Below are positions 8,377 to 16,565 of a DNA stretch of 64,000 nucleotides, in pieces. The stretch is from Alphaproteobacteria bacterium. Lineage in GTDB: Bacteria > Pseudomonadota > Alphaproteobacteria > Rhodobacterales > Rhodobacteraceae. Positions within the stretch are counted from its first letter, which is position 1. Each line of letters begins with the position of its first letter. The DNA is taken from NCBI GenBank assembly GCA_030427145.1, contig JAUHWT010000002.1, forward strand, positions 62,001 through 126,000, given 5' to 3'. The notes beneath the pieces were generated by a model that worked only from the letters and a program-made list of their open reading frames with translations, ran no database searches and had not been told where the DNA came from. The position numbers and the translations under genes were made by a program.

Positions 8377-8826
8377 ATGAACACCGACACACCAAAATCA
8401 CGGCGCTGGATCAAATGGATACTGATCGTGTCCCTTGGCCTGAACGTGACCGTGCTCGGCCTGGCGCTCGGCCTGCTCCTGAAGGGGCCGCCCCCACCGA
8501 AACGCAGCCTCTCCATCAGCTGGTCCAACGCCGAGACCCTGCCCGAACCCTACCGCAAAAACCTGACCACGCAGATCCGGGAGCTCAAACCCGACTGGGA
8601 AACCTTCCGCGAAACCATGTCCGAACGCCGCCAGGCCGTGGCCGACGCACTCGTCGCGGAACCGTTTGAGATCGAAGCCGTCCGCGCCGCTTTCGCCGCC
8701 GACCGCAGCGTCCGCGACGAGTTGCAAAACCAGGGCACCGAACTGCTCCTTGACCAGATCACCCTGATGACCGCGGCCGAACGCACCACCTACGCCGAAA
8801 ACCTGCTTTCGGCGCGGCGCAAGTGA
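8377..8826 (+). CDS. Periplasmic heavy-metal-sensor-like (CpxP/ZraP fold) protein
   Basis: 149 aa from ATG 8377, one base after the previous stop. An N-terminal membrane anchor (WILIVSLGLNVTVLGLALGLLL) is followed by a long helical region with YRKNLTTQIRELKPDWETF and AVADALVAEPFEIEAVRAAF. This is the pattern of the heavy-metal-resistance family (CnrX, ZraP and Spy-like helical hairpins). It probably senses or buffers metal or misfolded protein in the periplasm and signals to the sigma factor two genes upstream. Metal ligands are not obvious, as it contains almost no His or Cys. Confidence 0.65.
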   Translation: MNTDTPKSRRWIKWILIVSLGLNVTVLGLALGLLLKGPPPPKRSLSISWSNAETLPEPYRKNLTTQIRELKPDWETFRETMSERRQAVADALVAEPFEIEAVRAAFAADRSVRDELQNQGTELLLDQITLMTAAERTTYAENLLSARRK

Positions 8827-8832
8827 CGAAGA

Positions 8833-8857
8833 AGGGGCAACCCAAAAAGCTGCCCCT
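8833..8857. terminator. Possible bidirectional terminator between convergent genes
   Basis: Seven-base perfect inverted repeat AGGGGCA/TGCCCCT with an 11-base loop, placed between the convergent sensor gene and TonB-receptor gene. T-runs are poor on both sides, so it is weak if intrinsic. Confidence 0.35.
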
Positions 8858-8880
8858 CGCACCTGAAAAGGCGAAACCGC

Positions 8881-10851
8881 TCAGAACTCGCCGGTCAACG
8901 CCACCCAGTAGGTCCGGCCGTTTTTCGAGGTTCCATGCTCGTAATTAGTGATCTCGCGATCACCGAGGTTATCGATGGCGCCCTTCAGGATCACGTTGTC
9001 GGTAATCCGGTAAACCGCACCCACATCAAAGGTTGTGTAGCTGGCCAGATCCGTCCGCGTGCGCGAGCTGATATTCGTGCTCTTGCCGAAATACGTCGCC
9101 GCCGCCCAGGCATCCAGGTCCACAATGGGCGTGACCCAGTCAAAACGCAGACTGGCCTGATGCTCCGGTGCCCGCGAAAGAGGCTCACCCTCGTTCACGC
9201 CACTCAGCTGCTCCGACTTCGCGAATGTGTAGCTCCCGCTGACCTCAAGCGTGGGGGTGATGAAATGACGCCCGCCAACCTCAACACCCTGAACCTCAGC
9301 CTTGTCGATGTTGTACCACTCATCGAGGTCCGCGATATCACCGTTGATCTCAATGGTCTCGCCGGTCTCCCGCGTTGAGATACGGTTACGGTAATCCGTG
9401 TGGAAGGCGGTGATGTTGAAGGAACTGTTGGCATTGAGGAACCGCAGACCAATCTCGTAGTTGGTGCTTTCCTCAGGGTCCAGATCAGTACTTCCCGGCG
9501 CCACGGAAGCACATCCCGCCGAGGTACAGCTCAGGTAGTCCGGAGCGGTCTCCCGAATATCCGGTGCCCGAAAGCCCGTCGCGATACCACCCGAAAGCTT
9601 CCAGTTTACATTGAGATCATAAAGCGCATACACGCGCGGCGACAGATCGTTCCCGTACTGCTCGTCATCCGTGTAGCGCGCTCCAAATGTTACACTCAAC
9701 CGGTCAACCGGAGCCCAAATGTCCTCAAGGAACAGGGCGGTTTGCAGGTTGTCAAAATCCCCGTAGTCCAGCGTGCCGGTTCCCAGGTTCTGGTCGGTCA
9801 AAACCGTGTCCATCACCTGCATGCCGAGGGTAAATTCGTGGAACCCATAGAGATCGAAGCCACGCGATCCCTTCAGATCGAAAACCGTGGTTTCGATCTC
9901 GGGCCGGCGATCCGTTCGTGAGGCACTGTTGCGGGTTTTCGCGTGCTCGTAGGACAGCAGCGAAATCACATCCCAGCCGGCGATAAAACCTTCATACCCC
10001 AGCGCCCCGTGCCGACGCGGCCAGTCCGAAAAAGTCCCGATCTCGGATTCCGAGCGGTTGTCGTTCTTACCGGCCTCAAGCGTAAACCGGTGGTCGAGGC
10101 TCGGAGCCCAGGTCAGGCGACCGGCAAGCTCAGTGAGTTCACGGCTGTCCTCGCCAACGTAGCGGCCATTTTCCATCCGCGTGGAGCCATCTCGGTCGAG
10201 GTGACGCCCCCAGAGTTGCAGTCCAAGTTTCTCACCCACCAATGGCCCGGACAAATAGAACGAGGCCTGCTGCTCCGTGCTGTCCTCGCTGTCCTCCGCA
10301 AAGGTGTTCTCTAACGTAACCGAGCCGGTCCACTCCGACGCCACCGGCTTCGTGATGATGTTGATCACACCACCAACCGCGTCGGCCCCGTAGAGCGAGG
10401 ACATGGGTCCGCGCACAATCTCGATCCGGTCAATCGCCGAGGCGGGCGGGATATAATACTGGTCCACGCCACCCGCATTATTTTGGCGCGAAACCCGCGA
10501 ATTCAACCGCTGCCCGTCGATCAGAATCAGCGTGTATTCCGCGGGAACGCCACGGATGTAAATATTCGCGGCATCTCCGCTGCCTGCCACGGAAACACCC
10601 GGCGTGAATGCCACCACATCGGTCAGGTCATTCACGCCCTGCCGCTCAAGTTCCTCACCGGTAATGACGGACACACTTGCGGGCGCCTCAAATGAGCTCA
10701 CCCCAACCCCCGCGGCCGATACCACAATCGGGTCAAGCTCAATGGATTCACCATATTCCTGCGCGCCAACAGCGGCGGGAACAATGATGCAAACGGTTGC
10801 AAGTAGGGTTGCACGGACGGACGAACCGTATGCGGACATGGCGGGCCTCAT
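8881..10851 (-). CDS. TonB-dependent outer-membrane receptor (siderophore-receptor like)
   Basis: 656 aa. A signal peptide ends near AVGAQ. A TonB box-like ELDPIVVSA follows, then the plug domain (residues ~45-165) with VSVITGEELERQGV, IYIRGVPAEYTLILIDGQR and RIEIVRGPMSSLYGADAVGG. The rest is a 22-strand barrel ending in ALTGEF, with the terminal Phe needed for BAM insertion. Plug motifs are closest to the FepA/CirA catecholate group, but the ligand is not determined. It lies downstream of the MBL-fold gene on the same strand, with a hairpin between them. Confidence 0.92.
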   Translation of the reverse strand: MRPAMSAYGSSVRATLLATVCIIVPAAVGAQEYGESIELDPIVVSAAGVGVSSFEAPASVSVITGEELERQGVNDLTDVVAFTPGVSVAGSGDAANIYIRGVPAEYTLILIDGQRLNSRVSRQNNAGGVDQYYIPPASAIDRIEIVRGPMSSLYGADAVGGVINIITKPVASEWTGSVTLENTFAEDSEDSTEQQASFYLSGPLVGEKLGLQLWGRHLDRDGSTRMENGRYVGEDSRELTELAGRLTWAPSLDHRFTLEAGKNDNRSESEIGTFSDWPRRHGALGYEGFIAGWDVISLLSYEHAKTRNSASRTDRRPEIETTVFDLKGSRGFDLYGFHEFTLGMQVMDTVLTDQNLGTGTLDYGDFDNLQTALFLEDIWAPVDRLSVTFGARYTDDEQYGNDLSPRVYALYDLNVNWKLSGGIATGFRAPDIRETAPDYLSCTSAGCASVAPGSTDLDPEESTNYEIGLRFLNANSSFNITAFHTDYRNRISTRETGETIEINGDIADLDEWYNIDKAEVQGVEVGGRHFITPTLEVSGSYTFAKSEQLSGVNEGEPLSRAPEHQASLRFDWVTPIVDLDAWAAATYFGKSTNISSRTRTDLASYTTFDVGAVYRITDNVILKGAIDNLGDREITNYEHGTSKNGRTYWVALTGEF

Positions 10852-10923
10852 AAGCTATCTGACAATTTTCTGGATAGCGGCCCGGCGGGCAAACGCGTCT
10901 CTACCTGCCGACCGCATAAAACG

Positions 10924-10968
10924 GGAGTGCCACGCTGTAAAATCAGCCTTAACCTTTGGTGGCACCCC
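10924..10968 (-). promoter_or_regulatory. Long-loop hairpin between MBL gene and TonB receptor
   Basis: In the minus-strand RNA GGGGTGCCAC pairs with GTGGCACTCC (ten pairs, one a G-U), enclosing 25 bases that contain a small inner GCTG/CAGC stem. CGTTTTATG follows. It could be an intrinsic terminator for the upstream MBL gene, or a leader element controlling the receptor. It does not show the conserved boxes of a cobalamin riboswitch. Confidence 0.45.
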
Positions 10969-10983
10969 TGTTGCGTTTTTACA

Positions 10984-12003
10984 TCACTCCGGTTCAACGA
11001 ACCGCGCCGCCTGAGCCAGTGCGCATTCCTCAAGGACGGTGAACAGGTCATATCCCTCTTTACCCACAACAAACGGATGGGCCTCACCGGATTCCCGTTC
11101 CGCAAGTTCAGCCATCAAAATGTCCGATCCGTCGCGCCTTGAATGGTTCGACAGCATCACATCCACGCCCGCCTCCTGCGAAAGATCGCGCATCTTGACG
11201 GCCGAATCCGCATACTGGCGGAAAATCTCAGGATACATTCCAAAGTTGAAACCGGTCCCGCCCCACATCATCGCGGCATGGGGAATCCCGTTGTCATACA
11301 CGTCAAAAACCAGGGACAATCCTCCCGGCGTGTGACCGGGTGTCAAATGCGCGGTCAGGGAAGATTCACCAAACTCAAGAACCTCACCATCCGCGACATC
11401 CGTTCCACGCGGCGGCGGAGGTCCAAACCGCGGATGTACCCCAAACGGCGCCATAAATTTCCAGTCCTCAGCGGACATTAAAATCTCGACGCCCAGCTCC
11501 TCGGAAATGTAATCCGCCCCACCATAATGGTCCCCGTGACCATGGGTCACCAGAATGGCCTCAATCCTGTCCGGGTCCAGACCGAGAGTCTCCATTCCAC
11601 CAAGAATATATTTTTCAGCCTCCTCGTCATTGTTGAGGCCATCGATCAGCAGGTACCCCTCATCCGTGCCATAGAGCCACGCCGAAACCGACCGGTTCCC
11701 AAGGAAGTAGAGGTTGTCGAAAACCTGCATCGGCGGCAAAGGCGGACGCTCGGCCCGCTCCCCGCCACCCTGCCCGCTCCGCTGACCTGACGCGGGACGC
11801 TCGCGCCGTGCACCGTTCGACGCGCTTCTGTCGTTCACGTTTCTGATGCGGGATTCGAGATTGCAGAGCGAGGCATAACCTGGAAACGCCTCAGCTGCCT
11901 TCAATCCCCTCTCTGCATGGGCTTTCGCCTCGTCCATGTCATGCGATAGACCTGTCGCCGGTAGAAAAAGCGCGGCACATACAAGTGAATGTACTGACTT
12001 CAT
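10984..12003 (-). CDS. Exported MBL-fold hydrolase with B3-like metal site
   Basis: 339 aa with an N-terminal signal sequence (about 1-20). A low-complexity Arg/Gly/Pro linker (about 65-92) precedes a complete metallo-beta-lactamase fold. The metal ligands seen are THGHGDHYGG (HxHxDH), TPGHTPG and a late SNH, which is the ligand set of subclass B3 rather than B1 (no Cys ligand). Many periplasmic non-lactamase hydrolases share it, so lactam hydrolysis is possible but unproven. It lies upstream of the TonB receptor and may share a transcript with it. Confidence 0.8.
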   Translation of the reverse strand: MKSVHSLVCAALFLPATGLSHDMDEAKAHAERGLKAAEAFPGYASLCNLESRIRNVNDRSASNGARRERPASGQRSGQGGGERAERPPLPPMQVFDNLYFLGNRSVSAWLYGTDEGYLLIDGLNNDEEAEKYILGGMETLGLDPDRIEAILVTHGHGDHYGGADYISEELGVEILMSAEDWKFMAPFGVHPRFGPPPPRGTDVADGEVLEFGESSLTAHLTPGHTPGGLSLVFDVYDNGIPHAAMMWGGTGFNFGMYPEIFRQYADSAVKMRDLSQEAGVDVMLSNHSRRDGSDILMAELAERESGEAHPFVVGKEGYDLFTVLEECALAQAARFVEPE

Positions 12004-12133
12004 GAATGCCCGCCGCCTGACCTGAGTAAATTTATCAGGTTTAGCCTAAAGCCATTTCAAGCCGCCGGTGTCAAGACCGGGCCGGATAATTGTTCAGGGA
12101 TTTCAGACTTAAAGGTCTTAGACAGCCCCGTCC

Positions 12134-13519
12134 TCAGGCAGCGGCAGAAAAGGTAACCCGGTTGCGGCCGGCCTCCTTTGCCTCAAACAGGGCCTGATCG
12201 GCCCGCTTGATAATGGCATCCGGATCGGTCTCATGGGCGTCCGCAATCGCCACTCCGATCGAAACGGTCACGTGAACCTCACCGGCTCCGCCAGGCAGAA
12301 CCACGGGCGTGCCTTCCACCGCCGCACGGATACGCTCCGCAGCCTTCGCCGCGGCATCCTCGTCAACATCCGGCATCGCCACAAAAAACTCCTCGCCGCC
12401 AAATCTGGCCACCAGATCAACGCCGCGGATGTTTTCCTGCAAACGCCTCGAGAACTCCCGCAGAACGGCATCGCCCGCATCATGCCCGTACCTGTCGTTC
12501 ACGTTCTTGAACCGGTCAAGATCCACCATCATAACCGCAAAAACACCACGAACCTCACGGGCCCGTTCCATGACACGGCCCATATGCACGCTGGCATAGC
12601 GGCGGTTGTAAATGCCGGTCAGCGGATCAATCACCGCCATCTTCAGACCATCGCGAACGTTCGACCGCAGCCGATCCGAATAGCGTTTGCGCCGCAGCTG
12701 CGACCGTATGCGCGCGATCAGCTCGCTGACGTCAAACGGCGCCTCAATGTAGTCCGACGCACCCAGATCCAGCCCCTTGGCCGCCGTCTGAATGTCACCG
12801 TTCTCAACCACCAGGATCACCGCCGACTGCCGCGTTTCCGGCCGGGCCCGCAACGCCGACACAAGCCGCAGCCCGTCCCCTCCTTCTAAAAGATCCTGAT
12901 GCACCACGAAACAGTCCGGCAGCTCCAGCTGCGCCAGGTTCATGGATTCCCGCTCGGAATAGGTCACAATGGTTGAGACGCCGAGCTTCTCATTAAGCTC
13001 CGACGCCCAGTGCTCGCCATCCGCCACGCATTTGGGCGCAAGCATGATCGGCCCGCCCATCTCCGGGTCCATGTCCTGTTCAGTGATGAAATCCGTCAGA
13101 CCCAGTTCCCGCGAGGTCATGTCCCGCAGGCGAAGCTCGTCAAACATCATCTTCATCCGCATCAGGTTTCTGACACGGGCAAACAGCGCAAGGTCATTGA
13201 AAGGTTTCGACAGGAAGTCGTCCGCGCCCACCTCGAGACCCCGAACACGTTCTTCCGGCGTATCGAGCGCCGTGACCATGATCACCGGGATATGGGCTGT
13301 GGCTTCCTGCGACTTGAGAATGCGGCAGACGGTAAACCCGTCCATATCCGGCATCATCACGTCGAGCATGATCATGTCGGGCTGTTCGCTCCGGGCCAGA
13401 TCAAGCGCCTGTGTTCCGTTCTCCGCAACAACCACGTCGTAATAGGCCGTCGAAAGCTTGGCTCTCAACAGAAGACGGTTGGTTGCAACATCGTCCACCA
13501 CCAGGACACGACCTGACAT
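12134..13519 (-). CDS. pleD: PleD-family response regulator / diguanylate cyclase
   Basis: 461 aa, close to Caulobacter PleD (454). The first receiver domain (1-120) carries the phospho-acceptor Asp53 in MIMLDVMMPD. A second, degenerate receiver-like domain (about 155-275) follows. The GGDEF domain has its active site at GGEEF 374-378, preceded by the RGVD inhibitory c-di-GMP site (365-368). It synthesises c-di-GMP and so controls the switch from motile to attached life. It is divergent from the DUF3572 gene, a neighbourhood I know from related genomes. Confidence 0.93.
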   Translation of the reverse strand: MSGRVLVVDDVATNRLLLRAKLSTAYYDVVVAENGTQALDLARSEQPDMIMLDVMMPDMDGFTVCRILKSQEATAHIPVIMVTALDTPEERVRGLEVGADDFLSKPFNDLALFARVRNLMRMKMMFDELRLRDMTSRELGLTDFITEQDMDPEMGGPIMLAPKCVADGEHWASELNEKLGVSTIVTYSERESMNLAQLELPDCFVVHQDLLEGGDGLRLVSALRARPETRQSAVILVVENGDIQTAAKGLDLGASDYIEAPFDVSELIARIRSQLRRKRYSDRLRSNVRDGLKMAVIDPLTGIYNRRYASVHMGRVMERAREVRGVFAVMMVDLDRFKNVNDRYGHDAGDAVLREFSRRLQENIRGVDLVARFGGEEFFVAMPDVDEDAAAKAAERIRAAVEGTPVVLPGGAGEVHVTVSIGVAIADAHETDPDAIIKRADQALFEAKEAGRNRVTFSAAA

Positions 13520-13626
13520 TCATGACCCTCCCGCTGGAATCAAGCGGCTATCATCGTTTCACCCACGACATTAACGCCGGAAGTGTTAAGGAATGGTTTC
13601 TTAATCCCTGAAAACCGGAACGATGC

Positions 13627-13905
13627 ATGAACACAAAACAGGCCATTAACATTGCCCAGGGATGCCTCCTCTGGCTGGTCAACAACCCTGACGAACTGAC
13701 CCATTTCATGCAGGCCTCGGGCTCCTCCATCGACGACCTGAAACAACGCGGCTCCGACCCGGAATTCCTTGGTTTTGTTATGGATTTCGTGATGATGGAC
13801 GACAGCTGGGTCATGGCCGCGGCCGCTGAAAACGACGTTCCGCCCGAGACGCTGGCACAGGCAAAATCGAGCCTTCCAGGCGGCGAAAACCCGTGGTGGA
13901 CATAA
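13627..13905 (+). CDS. DUF3572 family protein
   Basis: 92 aa, acidic and soluble. It has the NIAQGCLLWLVNNPDEL start and the FLGFVMDFVMMDDSWV core that I associate with DUF3572, and ends in a Trp-rich ENPWWT tail. The function is unknown. It is divergent from pleD, which suggests shared regulation and possibly a part in the same cell-cycle or attachment pathway, but that is inference. Confidence 0.8.
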   Translation: MNTKQAINIAQGCLLWLVNNPDELTHFMQASGSSIDDLKQRGSDPEFLGFVMDFVMMDDSWVMAAAAENDVPPETLAQAKSSLPGGENPWWT

Positions 13906-13940
13906 GGAAAACACGGTCTACGAACCGTTAACACGAATCG

Positions 13941-13976
13941 GTCACGGGCCTGTGACATAAAAAATGGTAAAACCAT
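13941..13976. repeat. Two small inverted repeats upstream of HAD gene
   Basis: GTCAC-N6-GTGAC (13941-13956) and ATGGT-AAA-ACCAT (13964-13976) lie between the DUF3572 gene and the HAD phosphatase gene. The first could end the DUF3572 transcript, though no T-run follows. The second has the size of an operator half-site pair, 46 bases before ATG 14022. Confidence 0.3.
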
Positions 13977-14021
13977 AATTAACTCCGAGATGACCGGCCC
14001 AACGGCACCAAACTGACACAA

Positions 14022-14804
14022 ATGAATACCGGAAAGTTAAAAATGAACAGCCCCCTGGACGCAACGACCTCAGATCAGCGCCCAAACGCCGACGCACTGC
14101 CCCACCACCGGACCGCAAAAATCAGGGGAATTGTCTTCGACAAGGACGGCACGCTTTTCAGCTATGACGGAACCTGGGGGCCGTGGACCGGCAGTTTCAT
14201 CGAATACATCACCGATGGCGACCCGGATCTGTCACGGGAACTGGCCGCCAGGCTCGAATACGACCGTGAGACCGGAACCTTCCTCCCCACCAGCCCTGCG
14301 ATTGCGGAAACCATGGATTTCATGATCGACACCGTGATGGGCACCGTGCCGGGCCTCGACCGCAGCGAGTTGTGGGACTACGTCATCGAGAGCACCTCCC
14401 ACGCGCCCCAGGCTCCGTCCGTGCCCCTGCGGCCGCTGCTGGAGCGTCTCACCGCCGCCGGCTACGCGATGGGTGTAGCCACAAACGACGCCATTGAGCC
14501 GGCAAACGTGCATCTGAAAAACGCCGGTATTTTTGAGCATTTCGCCTTCGTCGCCGGATATGACAGCGGCTACGGCTCCAAACCCGAACCCGGCATGCTC
14601 ACCGCCTTCTGCGATATGGCGGACATCGCGCCCGAGGAATGCCTGATGATCGGCGACAGCCTGCACGACCTTACCGCCGGCCGCTCTGCGGGCATGATCA
14701 CCATGGGTGTTCTGACCGGACCGGCCAGCGCCGATGAACTGGCCCCGCTCGCGGACGTTATCGCACCCGATATCGGCCACCTGCCCCGTATTCTCAGGCT
14801 TTGA
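14022..14804 (+). CDS. HAD-family phosphatase
   Basis: 260 aa. HAD motif I is FDKDGTLFSY with the nucleophile Asp, motif II the VATND region, and motifs III/IV KPEPGM and MIGDSLHDLTAGRSAGM. This is the phosphoglycolate-phosphatase-like branch with an alpha-helical cap (about 60-140). It dephosphorylates a small phosphate ester in the cytoplasm. The first 20 residues are poorly conserved, and ATG 14043 is an alternative start. Confidence 0.88.
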   Translation: MNTGKLKMNSPLDATTSDQRPNADALPHHRTAKIRGIVFDKDGTLFSYDGTWGPWTGSFIEYITDGDPDLSRELAARLEYDRETGTFLPTSPAIAETMDFMIDTVMGTVPGLDRSELWDYVIESTSHAPQAPSVPLRPLLERLTAAGYAMGVATNDAIEPANVHLKNAGIFEHFAFVAGYDSGYGSKPEPGMLTAFCDMADIAPEECLMIGDSLHDLTAGRSAGMITMGVLTGPASADELAPLADVIAPDIGHLPRILRL

Positions 14805-14819
14805 AAGCTTCAGGCCCCG

Positions 14820-15095
14820 TTACCCGCAGCAACCGCTGGTGCATTTCGGGGCCTGCGCCTGCTCCAGATCTTCCGCTACCATCTGAAACTCGCCGGTCAG
14901 GGTCTGCGGCGGCACCTGAAGCGCGTCCGACAGACGGATCACCAGCGATGCATCGAGCACCGCATTGCCCGCGGTTTCGATCCGGCCCATCTGCCGCTCA
15001 GTAATCCCGGACAGTTTCGCAAGCTTCGGCCGTCCGATCTTGCGAGCCTTGCGGATCGTTTTCAGCCGTTCGGCATCAATCTGAACCTCTTTCAT
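14820..15095 (-). CDS. XRE-type regulator with C-terminal cysteine tail
   Basis: 91 aa. One helix-turn-helix of the Cro/C1 type is visible: RPKLAKLSGITERQMGRIE (about 22-40), followed by the usual helices 4-5. The C-terminus ends in KCTSGCCG, a CxxxCC cluster that could bind metal or respond to oxidation. It is convergent with the HAD gene, with only 15 bases between the stops. The target is unknown. Confidence 0.75.
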   Translation of the reverse strand: MKEVQIDAERLKTIRKARKIGRPKLAKLSGITERQMGRIETAGNAVLDASLVIRLSDALQVPPQTLTGEFQMVAEDLEQAQAPKCTSGCCG

Positions 15096-15198
15096 AAATC
15101 ACAGCTCCGGAAATTCTCAAAGGATCACGCTCAATGTCACCACGCCGCCGCCATTTCAAGCCACCTGACGACGGTTTTGGGCGCATCAGGGCCTCACT

Positions 15199-16053
15199 TC
15201 AAAGCCCCCAGCGCAGGGCCTGACGCACCGCCTCCGCCAATGGCGTTGTCGGCCGTCCGATCAGCCTGGAAAGCTCATTCCCCTCGTCAAACAGCGCCCC
15301 TTTCGCGGCCTCTGCGTCACAATGTGCCAGGAATTCCGCCAGATCCTCAGGCAAACCGGCCTTTACCAATGCCGCGGAGTAGTCATCCTTCGGCATATCC
15401 ACGTAAGGAATGGTCTCCCCCACTTCCTTGGACAGCGCCGCGGCCAGATCAGTCAGCGTGAAGCTCTCATCACCTGAAAGCTCATAGGCCCGCCCGCGCA
15501 ACTCCGGGTTCAGAAGCACCGTCGCGGCCGCCGCCGCATAGTCGGCCCGCGTCGCGGCCGAGATCCTGCCGTCCTGCGCCGCACCGATCAGGGCTTTATG
15601 CTCAACGGCGGACGCAAGCCCGCCCGTATAGTTCTCCGTATACCACCCGTTGCGCAAAATGGTGCGGGCAACCCCGGACGCCGCCAGCGCCTCTTCCGTT
15701 TCCACATGCTCCGGCGCGAGACCCAACGTGCTCGTGTCGGCTCTCAACAGGCTCGTGTAAACGATATGTTCCACTCCGGCGGTTTTCGCGGCATCAATCA
15801 CAGCCCGGTGTTGCGGACCACGACGGCCAACCTCACTGCCCGAAATCAGCAGCAGCGTGTCCACACCCTCCAGCGCCGGTGCAAGCGTTTCCGGCGCATC
15901 ATAGTCAAAGCGCCGCGCCTCAACACCCAGATCAGCCGCTTTCCCCGTGTCGCGCACGAGCGCAAGAACATCCTCTGAATTTTCGGCATTCCTCAGGTTT
16001 GCGACAACAAGGCGGCCGAGTTGGCCGGTCGCTCCGGTGATAGCAATTGTCAT
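15199..16053 (-). CDS. NmrA/SDR-type NAD(P)H:quinone oxidoreductase (QorB/YtfG-like)
   Basis: 284 aa. A Rossmann fold begins with ITGATGQLGRLVV and continues with the NmrA-type atypical SDR blocks VDTLLLISGSEVG, IVYTSLLRADTS and RNGWYTENY. This set is characteristic of E. coli YtfG (QorB), which reduces quinones with NADPH. It is divergent from an HxlR regulator gene, the same arrangement as ytfG/ytfH, which supports the call. It is probably induced by electrophiles or quinones. Confidence 0.88.
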   Translation of the reverse strand: MTIAITGATGQLGRLVVANLRNAENSEDVLALVRDTGKAADLGVEARRFDYDAPETLAPALEGVDTLLLISGSEVGRRGPQHRAVIDAAKTAGVEHIVYTSLLRADTSTLGLAPEHVETEEALAASGVARTILRNGWYTENYTGGLASAVEHKALIGAAQDGRISAATRADYAAAAATVLLNPELRGRAYELSGDESFTLTDLAAALSKEVGETIPYVDMPKDDYSAALVKAGLPEDLAEFLAHCDAEAAKGALFDEGNELSRLIGRPTTPLAEAVRQALRWGL

Positions 16054-16096
16054 GTCTCATGTCTCCTTCGCTTGCCCGACAGCAGATGGAAACGTC

Positions 16097-16116
16097 ACTT
16101 GCAAAAAGTAAGTACT
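16097..16116. promoter_or_regulatory. Candidate HxlR operator
   Basis: In the 100-base divergent gap, ACTT-N5-AAGT (16097-16109) adjoins the palindrome AGTACT (16111-16116). HxlR proteins bind short palindromes between divergent genes, so this is the best candidate site. Confidence 0.4.
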
Positions 16117-16153
16117 GACATAAATGTTAGTTTGAAAAAAGTTTGGAGACCCC

Positions 16154-16543
16154 ATGCCAAAACTCAGCGAAGTCGTCCGGTCCGGCAAACTGGTCGGCAA
16201 TCTTATGGCGAAGGAATGCCCGTCGCGAACTATCCTCAAGCACGTCACCGGCCGCTGGGCCGTGCTTACCCTCATCGCGCTTCAGGACCGCACCATCCGG
16301 TTCTCCGCACTCCGGCGCCTGATCGGCGGGGTCAGCGACCGAATGCTGACGCAGACCCTGCAAACCCTGGAAGCCGACGGCTTTGTCCACCGCAAGGTCT
16401 ACGACGTGGTTCCGCCCCATGTCGAATACAGCCTCACCCCCATGGGAGACGAGGTCGCACAACACGTCCGCGTCCTCGCTGACTGGATCGAGGACAACAC
16501 GCAAAAGATCGCTGACCACCAGGAAGCCAAAGCCCCGGCTTGA
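16154..16543 (+). CDS. HxlR-family redox-sensing regulator
   Basis: 129 aa. The family core is clear: CPSRTILKHVTGRWAVLTL, then RFSALRRLIGGVSDRMLTQT (winged helix), then the VEYSLTPMG wing. The single conserved cysteine, Cys22, lies just before the helix-turn-helix, as in YodB/QorR, where it senses quinones or diamide. It is divergent from the QorB-like gene and probably represses it and itself. Confidence 0.88.
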   Translation: MPKLSEVVRSGKLVGNLMAKECPSRTILKHVTGRWAVLTLIALQDRTIRFSALRRLIGGVSDRMLTQTLQTLEADGFVHRKVYDVVPPHVEYSLTPMGDEVAQHVRVLADWIEDNTQKIADHQEAKAPA

Positions 16544-16565
16544 AGGAACGCCCCCCTGCCTTCAC

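Noticed and set aside
10924-10968. Cobalamin riboswitch before the TonB receptor
   Set aside because: The conserved B12 boxes are missing and the element is only 45 bases long.
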